From Rhizaria sp. SCN 62-66 (Eukaryota > Rhizaria, unplaced): a stretch of DNA of 64,000 nt. The position numbers were made by a program, and so were the translations under genes. The DNA lies in assembly GCA_001724265.1 (NCBI GenBank), contig MEDY01000082.1:22231-86230 (forward strand), given 5' to 3'. Position 1 is the first letter of the stretch; every line of letters begins with the position of its first letter. This document shows positions 13,508-23,128 of the stretch, piece by piece. The notes under the pieces were generated by a model. That model searched no databases. It was given only the letters and a program-made list of their open reading frames with translations, and was not told the DNA's origin.

Positions 13508-16500
13508 TTAACACTTGTTGGCGCGCGGCTTGGGGTCGAACTCGGTTGTGAGGGGCGCGCGCGTCCATTCAGAGACGCGGCCGCCTTCTTCTTCCTTGAG
13601 GGGGCAGTCCTCGTACGTCATCTGCTCCAGCTGCTTGACGAAAGCCGCCGACTGAAGCGAGGGGCGGAAGCGGTCCTTGTAGACGGCGTAGCGCTGACGC
13701 AGGATGTCCGTGTTGAGACTGGGGCCGGGGAAGTAGAACGGCATGATGCGGAGATACGCCGCAGTGTCGACCACGTCCTGAGTCACGAAAATAACCTTGT
13801 CAATCGTCCGGCGGTTGCTGATCACATCGAGCCAGCGCCGCGCCGTCAGCGTCGCCACGTGAACGGCGTTGTAGGCAGGATAGTTCTTGCTGGCAATCGT
13901 GAGCGGCGGGATTGCGATCGTGTGCATCTGTATAGTTGATCAAAAAGCATAGCAAAGGTCCGACGAATAGAATCAAGTGAGGATTTGAAGATATAGATTA
14001 ACTCAAATTACATTAATATAATTTAAAAGGGAAACTGTTTCAGAAAAGTTTGCTTAGTTTTGACGCGATTTGTTCAAGTGTGAGATATTTTGCGTACCTT
14101 ATGCTTCTTGGCAAGGTCGAGCGCGCCCGTGATGCACTTCTCCATCGCGTCCTGGTCGAACGCATCTGGCACCATTACGTGGATGACGTACTTGGCCGGC
14201 AAGTCGTAGCCGAGCGTAATCTTGCACTCTCCGACCCGCCACTTGCGGGCCGTGGCGTCCAGCTCCTGCGACAGGCGCCCGCCCGCCGCCGCCGTGAGGG
14301 CTTTGTTGACGGAGTTCGAGAGTACCTTGTACTCGGAGACGGGGTTGACCACCGCGTCAACCTCGAGCGTGGTGAGATCGCCCTCGAACCACGAGACCAG
14401 CTTGTTGATCTCGGTGTTGGCTTCGCACGGCATGTCCTCGGGGACGAGCGGGATGTCGCGGTCACGGGCGTCCTGCCAGAGCAGCTTTAGCGCGGCGTCG
14501 CGCTTCTCTTCGTCCTTCATCAGACGCTCAGCGCTGCTCTGGCTGTTGTCCGCGGCCGCGAACTCGGTCGCTTCGTTCTCAGCCTCTTGCAGTAACACCT
14601 CGGCAAGGTCGTCGTCGTTTAGCTCCCACTTGCTGTGACCGTCACTGTCATCGCTCTTATGAGCGCTGTTGCTGTCAGCGCTGCTGCTGCTGGGGCTGTT
14701 GTTGTTGACGTGGGCGTGAGCGTTGTCGATGAGCGACTTGGCAAGGGCCGTCGTGTTGGTCGAGTTAGCGTTGTTAGAGAGAGTGGACGAGTGAGGCGAC
14801 AGCATTGTGGTGTTCGTGCCGTGGGCGTTAGCGTTGGTGTTGCCGTTGTAGCCGAGAAGGCTGCTGGAGTCGACCGTGGTCACCGTGTTGTTGTTGCTGT
14901 GGCTGTTAATGTGAGTGTGTGCGCTCGTGTTGAGGATAGCGCCGTCGTAGATTTGCCCGTGGCCCCACACAGCGCGCGCGGCAGCCACAGCGGTGTCGCC
15001 GCACTCGCTGCCACCGCTGCCCAGGTTGACACCGCCGCTGATGCCGTCGCCGCGCTCGCGCTCGCAGTCGCTGTCGCAGTCGTCGTCGTCCTGCTCGCGG
15101 CCGCAGTCGCTCTCGTCGTCGTCGTCGTCGTTGTCGTCGTCGCACTTGGCCTTGTTGCTGTGGCCGTGCGAGCCGCCCTTACTCGTCTTGACGGTCGCAC
15201 CCTTAGACTTGCTGTGCGACTTAGACGCCTTGGAAGCGGCGGCAGCACTCTTATCAGTCTTCTTGCTGCTGCCGTGGCCCTTGGACTTGTGGCTGCGGCC
15301 GTTGTTGCTATGAGCAATGTTGCTGACAGTGACGTGGCCCTCAACACTCACAACGCAGTCACCGCTTGCAATGACAGCAGCAGCAGCGCTGGCGCTAACG
15401 TCACTGCAAGCCTTGTGAGCGTTGCTGCTGTGCGGGTGCGCGTCAGAGGTGTCGACTGTGCTCGCGTTTGTGTTAGCACTGTTGTTGTTAGCAGCAATAG
15501 CGGCAGCAGCAGCGGCAGCGGCGGAAGAAGGCGACATGGCAAACGCAGTACGGCGCGCTGCCTGGCGCTTCTTGCGCGCACTTACCCGATCTAAGTACCT
15601 AGCGTCCCACGCCGCGAGCTGCTGATAGTCGTAGTAATCCTTCGCGAATCCGGGATCCCAGAAGCATTTGGTGAGGTGGTGCAGCAGTGCACGGTCAGAC
15701 GGCAGCTTGTGCTTGTTATTGGTTAGGATTTCGCCCATCTCGGCCTTAAAGTCCTTGACAGCGCGCGCGCGGCGGTCGAGCTCGGACGCGTACATCGCCT
15801 CGGCCTCGGCCAAGTTGAAGTTCGATCGGCGGAGGTACGTGCGCACTGCGGTGGGATCGTAGTCCTCAACTTGGTCCGGGTGAAAGCGGCGCAGAATGCG
15901 CGGACGCAGCTCTAGGTAGGCCTTGTCGGCGGCGAGAGAGAAAGACACGGCTGTCTCGACCTTCCACGACGCGTCGCGCAGAAGGCGGTACGCGTCGTTG
16001 TAGCTGAGGGTCTTGGCGCCGTTGGTGCGGCGCCAGACGGTAGCGAGAACGGCGTTGAGCTTGTCGTAGACCTCGAGGGCTTGCTCGATTGTGCGGTCGT
16101 CGTAGTGGATCATCGCGTTCTAAGCGGAAGCAAAGATGCAGGGAAAGCAAGAGTGAAGCGAGAGAGCGAGAAAGCAAACATAAATGTGCGAGATGTGAGT
16201 GTAGACTATATTTCAATTTGTAACTACCCAATTATGTTTAGGAAATATAAAGCACTTATAATTGGTTTTTTTCGCGGGCCTGCGACTTGAAGTCGCGACT
16301 TCAAGTGACTGTAGGACCTGTGTGTGAACGTACGAGTTGGTTCTCTTTGGGGTAGCCGATTGTGGGTGCATCGGTGCGCGGGAGCTTGGCGATATGCGCC
16401 TTGAGCGCGCTGCGCCATGCCTTGAGCTTGTCCTCCTCCTTCATCTCCATCAGGAGGTACTTGGCAGCGGCGTGGACATCATACCGGGCGAGACCCAGCA

Positions 16501-17295
16501 CCGCCCCAATGCGCGCGTCGTTGATCTCCCCGGCCTCCGTAGTCACGCGCGTTGCGTAGGACTCAAACTCGCCGCCAGGCACGGTTAGCACAGAAAGGCG
16601 GGAGCGTACGGAGTGAATCAGGGTCAGCTTGTGGGCACGCTGGAGCTCGTACTGGCGCTCGGCGATCTTCTCCTGCGCGTTTTGAGTGAAGTCGCCATGT
16701 CGCAGAAACGTGAAAGTGACAAAGTGTAAGTGAATTAAAAAATTAGATGATTTCAAAAGAAAAACTTGAATAATTTATATACAGCAATGACAGAGCCTTA
16801 CACGGAAATAGGTTGCCACGGCTTGGTGTTCTTAAACGAAAGTACGTACCTCGCGCAGCTGCTGCTCGATGGTTGGCAGAGTGAGGTAGATGGCAGCATT
16901 GACCTGGATGTCCCAGGGCTTGAAGGCCGTGGCAAGAATGTACTTCTTGCCACACTTGTAACTGTGATAGAGGCGGACGAGAACAACGAGAAAGAATAAA
17001 GCAAAGGAGAGAGACAGGGAGGGAATGAAAGGGAGTTAAAGGGTGGTCAGGGGCTGGGTCAACACTTCAAGTTGATACATAAAGAAGTAAACATCACTTC
17101 CAGAGCAAAAAAAAAAATTACAATTTTTAGAAATATTAGTCGAATAAGTTTGTGTTGATAGACGTACCGGTGACGCTTGCTGTCACGGGAGGCGTATTTC
17201 TCCTTCTCCCAGATCGCCGCCACGTCGTCCTCTGTGAGGGTGTTGAAGCAGTCGTACCGCGTGTCGCGGAACAGAGAAACCGCAACGTTCCCCAT
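13508..17295 (-). CDS. Macro-domain protein with UBA-like helical repeats
   Basis: Carries a C-terminal macro domain, the fold that binds or hydrolyses ADP-ribose derivatives. Exons: 17295-17168, 16961-16850, 16672-16334, 16119-14098, 13927-13508; all junction phases agree, giving 1006 residues, stop TAA. Four donors are GTACG. The macro domain (about residues 750-960) opens with WFEGDLTTLEVDAVVNPVS, continues with a Gly-Gly loop (AAAGGRLSQEL), and crosses the last intron into HTIAIPPLTIASKNYPAYNA. The usual Asn-Ala-Ala-Asn after the first strand reads VVNPVS, so the ligand pocket is divergent. Residues ~120-300 hold three short helical segments resembling UBA/CUE folds (e.g. ARIGAVLGLARYDVHAAAKY; YLRRSNFNLAEAEAMY); this is weaker. 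A His/Ser/Asn/Asp low-complexity block separates the halves. ATG 17322 is an alternative in-frame start; the sequence before 17295 also resembles an acceptor, so an extra 5' exon is possible. Confidence 0.75.
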
Positions 17296-18742
17296 GCTAA
17301 ATGCAGCAAAGCCAAACAACATGGTGTAATAAAGACGTTGAGTAAGTAAAAAGTTTCAAGGCGGAGCGCAAGAATGGAGGTAGCACGAACAGAAGGAGAA
17401 CGAACGGCAACAAAGTCTGACTTGAACATGTTCAAACGCGCTTGCAAAATAGACCACATTTCAGTTTGAGAAGAGTAGTATAATTTACGCAATAAATGTT
17501 AAAGGCACAGAAGCTTATGATAACAAGTCGGATATCGAGTTTAAGTTTATGATCACGGAGATAGTTCTTGTGCAATGTCGGGCGTTGTTGCTGACCCGCA
17601 TCACCCTCCTGAGGGTCTGACACCGAGCTCACAGTCACGACTGTGAGCAGAAAGAAGAACATACATATATTTGCGTACCGTGTTTTTGCGTTGAATTTGC
17701 CCGCTTTTAATTACAGTTTTTGTCGACAGTGTTTTTGTTGAGCTCTTGCTTTTTCAGAGACGTTTGCAAGCATGTTGGTGCGCTGAATGCTACAAGGTTT
17801 ATTCAAGTTAAAAAAAATAGCACGAGGCGGCGTTGAGCACATTAAAAGGAAAAATTCCATTAATAACATATCAATTCCTGTTGTCAAAAAATATCAACAA
17901 ATCTCAGCTTTTAGCGAATATGCTCCACATGTACCAAGTACAGTCCTTTTCAACGTCATCGTGACCGACGTCCGACTTCGAACGATATTATTATTGGCTT
18001 AAGTCAATAGAAAAAGAAGATATACGTTAGAAATATTCACAATACCTTATAATACGCACAGTGAAACACAATACTAGTATGAATTTGGATATTATTGCAT
18101 ATCTCTATGTGTAAATATGTGCTGAGTAGAGCACGTCCGTACTTACTATTTGCTAGGTAGTTTACTTAATCGAAGACATGCGGGACGCATCTGGGGTTAG
18201 AGAGAACAAGGACTACACATCTTGACAGCTTCTTCTCACTTTCAATCCCAGCCGCTCCACAGAATCCCCAGTACGATCGCGGCCTTCGTGGCTAATCTCG
18301 CCTTGGTCTTGTTCTTCTCACCACAAACGCGTTCACGAGTTATAACGCATTCATATATGGTCAGGATCAGTGCCAATCTTGACAAAAATAATATATCCAA
18401 AATAAACGCTGTCTTTATAATCAAATTTTACAAAGTTTTCTGATTTGGCTTTTAGACACATGATATTCGTTGCAAAATAATTTTAGCCACGAACGGGATT
18501 GATGACTCAGGGGCGCAACTATTATTGGGTCAGCGACTGAGCACTTTTGAAGCAAGCATTTCCATACGAGAAACCTAGTGAAGCTGCATTTACATAATAT
18601 TTTCAAATGTATACAAGCACATTATACATTTTATATATTTTTTGTGTGAAAACGCTAACACGAGTCGTGAATCATATCGTTTTGTAACATCCGCTCACAA
18701 ACAGGTTTTTCGACTGAGAACGACTCACTCAAATCGTCAACA
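17296..18742. other. Divergent AT-rich intergenic region
   Basis: About 1.4 kb between the starts of the macro-domain gene (minus) and the helical-protein gene (plus). It should contain both promoters. A TATATATTTT-like run lies about 100 nt before ATG 18743. No other gene was recognised. Confidence 0.4.
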
Positions 18743-21700
18743 ATGGACGTTTCCGCAGCCGCCAAGGCTCTCCAAGCCGATGTCTTGCGCCTCGTAACTC
18801 CACACATTAATCCCGAGACGCGCGAGTTTATCGCCAACCTGCGTCGCGCTGCGCGCGCGGTTGAGCTCGTGCCAGCCGATGTCATCGCCACCGCGCCCAG
18901 CGTGCTTGCGCTGCCGCTTGCGCCATCTCTCAGGGACCTCTCTTCGTCCAACGCCACTCTGCGCAGGGCTAACCTGGCGCGTTTGGCGGCGTATGCGAGC
19001 ATCTCTGTGCACTTGCACGAGTACATTGACGACAGCTGCTGCCGTCACTACGGGCCAGATAACGACGAGGGCTGGACCGAGAAAGACGTTGACGGCCAAG
19101 GGGAGTTCGCGTCCCTATTCAAGTTGCCCTCTGATAAAAAGAAGGACGACACAGCCACCAGTGATGATAAGCCCAAAGCTGACGCTGCAGCGGAGGTTGC
19201 TTTGGACGACAGCGACGACGATTCCAAGAAGAAGGCGGACGACATTGACAACAACACCGAGGACGCCAATGCGAAGGACGGCGAGTCAGGCGACGCCAAC
19301 ATCCCGGATCTCACCACAGACCTTGCATCAACACTCAAGCTTCGTGCCAACGCTGCCTTAGAGGATGGTAACGTCACGGCTTACTCGCAGCTGATGTTCC
19401 GCCACTGCTTCACCACATGCTTCGAGCTCTATTTTCCCAATAACAGCAACGAACACACTGCCGCTGCTGGTCGCGGTGATTTATGCACCTGCGGTCTTAA
19501 CTTCTGCGGCTCATCGTCGTCCTCTTCTTCGTCCGCAGCTCCGCGCCAGACCCTGTCTTCAGTGCTGCTGCCGCTGCTGTACAGCCCGTCGCGCACCGAC
19601 GCCGCGCTGGCCGCGATTGCGCTGCACGGGGTCCTGCGCGCCGCGCCCACGCTCGACGCGCGCGCGGGGCTGGCCAACGGCGTTGCGCAGGAGCTGCTCA
19701 ACGTGCTGGTCGCGGTTTCCGTGGCGGCGAACCCAATCCTGGTCGACCACGCCGCGCGCGCGCTGCGGTACAGCCTCGAGAGCAGCACGTTTGCACATCT
19801 CACCATCTTCGCGTGGCAGAGTCCTGTGCAGCTCATGTTCGACATGATGTTGGAAGAGAACTGCACCCAGGGCGGGTTTGAGACTACGTACGTAGCGCCA
19901 GAGGGCGGGTACTACAAGGGCGCAGAGGACACTGGCGACGGCGCACGGTGGCGGTCACCGCGTGATGAGAAAATCCCGCTGTATCCGAGCTCGTTCGACA
20001 ACTGCTTTGAGATCAAGCTTCTCGGGTGCATTAAGACTGCACTCACGACGATTCCGAGCTTTAGCGGCACTGGCGGCGGCCGCGACAACGCGTCCGGCTC
20101 GTTCGCATCTTCTTCCGACACGTTTGCGTTCGACCTGTTCAGCAAGGCTGTCGGATCCTTGCTCAGCGTGGTGACGGAGTCGATTGAGTGCATTAGCTCG
20201 ACCATTGAAATCATGCCCCTTTTGCTTGAGCAGGCCGCTATCAGTTCGCACTACGCCATGACGCGCTGTGCTGCGTTGTTTCTCGAGATCGCACCGCTGA
20301 TTCCGCGTCTTTTCTACGCCCTCGTTGGCCCGGATGTGTACGCCTATGGGTCTGCGAAGGACGATGCGAACTCCGCCGCAAGCGAGAGTAACAGTACCGC
20401 TGGTAAGAGCGCCGGCGCTGTGGCTCTGAGCAAAGAGAAGGCAACCGAGCGTCTGCGCCGCGTGACGAAGCTTATTCGCCAGCCGATGCGCGTTCTGAAC
20501 AGCTATGCGCTCCACCTTGGCATGAGCATGCCCTACGAGACGCCCTACCATAATGACAGTCTCGCGCACGGTACACGGGACAACCGCGCGCCATGGACTG
20601 TGTTCCCGGACATGGAGCCCGCGTGGAGCGCGCGCGTCCAAGCCGCCGTGGCCGCGGTCAAGCGCGGGCTGCCGCGCGCGATCGCCGCGCAGCTGGTCGC
20701 GGTGCAGCGCGAGGCAACGCAGACGCTTGCGGACCACGAGGCCGCCGTCGCAGCGTATAACGAGCTCACGGTAAAACAGGTGCAGGCGCCGGCTGCGCAA
20801 AGCGACGATAATAACAACGGCGACAATGATCGCGAGACCGTGGGTGAGAAGGCTGCGATTTCTGGCGGCGACAATGTCAAGGATGATGACGGTTTCTATC
20901 CGGTTGACGGTGATGGTGGTGACAATGCCAAGGATGATGACGATCTCTATCCAGCTGACGGTGATGAGGATTATAATGATGGCGAACACTTTGGCAACAA
21001 CAAAGATAACGACTTCTCCAGCGTCACCATCGCGCCTGATAAGGTCTCTGATGCCTACATCTTATCCATGACAACTGACGCGACGAAAGAGGCCGCCGCG
21101 CCCCCAGCGAGCCCGCTGGTGCAACTCCTCTTTGAGACGGTGGGCGCCCTACTTGTCTCGTTCCTACCCATCGCAGAACTTCTGCCGCGCACTGAGTATG
21201 GCTTCTTTGTCTACTATTACGTTCTCGGCGCTGCGATGGGACAAGCCTTCAAGGTCTCCACCTTGGATGGCGCAGACTGCTTTTTCACGCGCCGCGCCGC
21301 CGTGACGCGCGGCGCGCTGGCGCTGGTAACGCGCCTCGCGTCGCCTCAAATGCTGCACATGGGCACGACAGTTACGGCCAAGGCGTTGACTTTCGTGGAC
21401 GCTATTGCGGCCAGCGGCGCTCTGTACCCGGCATTGCACGGCCTGCTTAAGGACGGCGACGCGCGCGCGCTGCGGGCGTGGACGCAGGGGGGCGGGCTGA
21501 TGCACAAGGGACAGATGCGCACTACTGGAGCCTACTATCCTCCCACCAACGATGAAGAGGCGAGCGAAGGAACGGACGGGACAGAGGCGATGCTTGTCTC
21601 ACTGCTCTCGTGTGAAAAGCTTCCAGCTAGCGCTAAGCAGAAGGAGAGTGGCAACATCAACAACAACGACGGTGGCGGCGTGACCGGCGACGATCCGCCG

Positions 21701-22126
21701 CCGCATCCGACTGAGCTGCTGCGAACTCACGTGATTTGTCTCGTAAGGCGCGCAATCATGCACGACTTCTCGCCCAGCGCCGTGCCCGGGCTCGAGGCCT
21801 TGCCGCGGTTTGTGCGTTGCGGGCTCCTTAACGCGCTCGCTAACACGATGCCGACCATGCCCCCGCGCTTGCGGCGGGCGACAGCGGCGCTCGTGCCCAA
21901 AATCGCCGCGGGGATGCTTCTCTGGGACATGTACATCGATGAATTGACGCCCTACCAGTGGAAGTGGATGAAGCGGTACGTGGGTGACCCGCTGCTGGCG
22001 ATGTGCAACGATGGGGACTTCAAGGCCCTTCTTAAGAAGCGGTGGACAAGTACATGGTCGAAAGCACGCCTCGAACTGGATATGTTCCTTTGTTCCTTTG
22101 TCAAAGTCGCTGAGATGATGAACTGA
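18743..22126 (+). CDS. Large single-exon helical protein of unknown function (possibly ARM/HEAT-like)
   Basis: Intron-less frame of 1127 residues, ATG at 18743 and TGA at the end. I do not recognise a family. Long stretches alternate hydrophobic and small residues in amphipathic helices (e.g. DAALAAIALHGVLRAAP, HAARALRYSLESSTFAHL, VPGLEALPRFVRCGLLNAL), the pattern of an ARM/HEAT-type helical solenoid. That is inference only. Two acidic disordered insertions interrupt it, at residues ~125-195 (Asp/Lys-rich) and ~690-770 (Asp/Gly/Asn-rich); the second contains a 17-residue tandem duplication. A Cys-rich patch lies near residue 245 (LCTCGLNFCG). No signal peptide or clear membrane segment is visible. 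Codon use is GC-rich like its neighbours, and the recurrent exonic word found in other genes here is absent. Confidence 0.75.
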   Translation: MDVSAAAKALQADVLRLVTPHINPETREFIANLRRAARAVELVPADVIATAPSVLALPLAPSLRDLSSSNATLRRANLARLAAYASISVHLHEYIDDSCCRHYGPDNDEGWTEKDVDGQGEFASLFKLPSDKKKDDTATSDDKPKADAAAEVALDDSDDDSKKKADDIDNNTEDANAKDGESGDANIPDLTTDLASTLKLRANAALEDGNVTAYSQLMFRHCFTTCFELYFPNNSNEHTAAAGRGDLCTCGLNFCGSSSSSSSSAAPRQTLSSVLLPLLYSPSRTDAALAAIALHGVLRAAPTLDARAGLANGVAQELLNVLVAVSVAANPILVDHAARALRYSLESSTFAHLTIFAWQSPVQLMFDMMLEENCTQGGFETTYVAPEGGYYKGAEDTGDGARWRSPRDEKIPLYPSSFDNCFEIKLLGCIKTALTTIPSFSGTGGGRDNASGSFASSSDTFAFDLFSKAVGSLLSVVTESIECISSTIEIMPLLLEQAAISSHYAMTRCAALFLEIAPLIPRLFYALVGPDVYAYGSAKDDANSAASESNSTAGKSAGAVALSKEKATERLRRVTKLIRQPMRVLNSYALHLGMSMPYETPYHNDSLAHGTRDNRAPWTVFPDMEPAWSARVQAAVAAVKRGLPRAIAAQLVAVQREATQTLADHEAAVAAYNELTVKQVQAPAAQSDDNNNGDNDRETVGEKAAISGGDNVKDDDGFYPVDGDGGDNAKDDDDLYPADGDEDYNDGEHFGNNKDNDFSSVTIAPDKVSDAYILSMTTDATKEAAAPPASPLVQLLFETVGALLVSFLPIAELLPRTEYGFFVYYYVLGAAMGQAFKVSTLDGADCFFTRRAAVTRGALALVTRLASPQMLHMGTTVTAKALTFVDAIAASGALYPALHGLLKDGDARALRAWTQGGGLMHKGQMRTTGAYYPPTNDEEASEGTDGTEAMLVSLLSCEKLPASAKQKESGNINNNDGGGVTGDDPPPHPTELLRTHVICLVRRAIMHDFSPSAVPGLEALPRFVRCGLLNALANTMPTMPPRLRRATAALVPKIAAGMLLWDMYIDELTPYQWKWMKRYVGDPLLAMCNDGDFKALLKKRWTSTWSKARLELDMFLCSFVKVAEMMN
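20870..20971 (+). repeat. Two-copy 51-bp tandem repeat in coding sequence
   Basis: Two adjacent 51-bp units (20870-20920 and 20921-20971) differ at several bases and encode a 17-residue acidic unit, roughly DNxKDDDxxYPxDGDxx, twice. The length keeps the frame. Confidence 0.85.
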
Positions 22127-23128
22127 ACTGGCTTGTGCGCCATTTATCGTTTAGGTATTGTTATTATTCTTTTTCACGCTCAACATCGCATGCTATGTAT
22201 AGACTGAATGTTTAACGGTGATGTGTGTGTCACTTGAAGCGGGGACTTATTACGTTGCCACACGTACATACATAGTCTTGCACTCCATCAAACAAGTATT
22301 ATGCATAATTTCGTGTTTTTCTGACTAAATATGAGTATTTATTGTTTGTCTGTACTTAATTAAACTGTTGTATTCAAATCTGTGATCCCGTTATGCACAC
22401 GTTGTGGAAAGCACATGCTATTTTCAAGCCATATCTCGACTAAATGAGAAGCTTCAAGAATAAAGATACTTTTTTTCGTGATATTCAATAGCTATATAAG
22501 TTATACTAAGTGATTGTTGCAAGCAGCAATCGTTTTAACACTACGTGCTGAATTTTATGCTGTGTTGCGATGTGTTTCTTGCGGCTGCTCGTCGCGGCTT
22601 TGTGGTGGCCAAGCCACTCTCGGTGCCTCGGAAGGACGCAGAGACCTGACTGAACCAGAGAAGCACTGGACGTGTATTTGTTTTCGCAATGTATAATATA
22701 AATATTATATGTTGTTGTGATGTCAAAGAATATAGATTTTAGTATTTTTGTGATTAACGGTCATGGCTTGGAGATAACCATACTTTTGTGGGTGCACGAC
22801 AACAAATCGCTCAGGTCCTCTTACCTTCTCGGACATCGTCCTGCAAGCTAGCTATTCCCCTTCATACTCACACCGCCTCACACTATGTTCTATTTAATGA
22901 TATATTATACCCTGTTCCAGCGGATAAACCGCGTTATCCGTGGTTTATCTCCTCCAGCACCACACTTTATCAACAGCAGCCCAGCAGGGTCCCCCCTCTG
23001 CTTCGCCCGTTATCCCTTCGCTGTAACCAAGCGGGTCTCTTACTTCTGCCGCTGCCCAGCAGCCACCGCGCTCCCCCGCTTGCGCGCTATCCTCACAGGA
23101 AGCGGCCCTGGGACTGCGTGCGGCTACA
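22127..23128. other. Intergenic region upstream of the nucleotidyltransferase gene
   Basis: One kilobase between two genes on the same strand. It is AT-rich to about 22750, then pyrimidine-rich towards ATG 23129. A TATATTATA word lies near 22905. No RNA gene or extra coding frame was recognised. Confidence 0.4.

Noticed and set aside
15047-15994. Long open frames antisense to the macro, TBC and nucleotidyltransferase genes
   Set aside because: They are Val/Leu/Ala/Arg-rich mirrors of GCN, AGC and AAC codon runs; high GC content keeps several frames open. No domain is seen in them.
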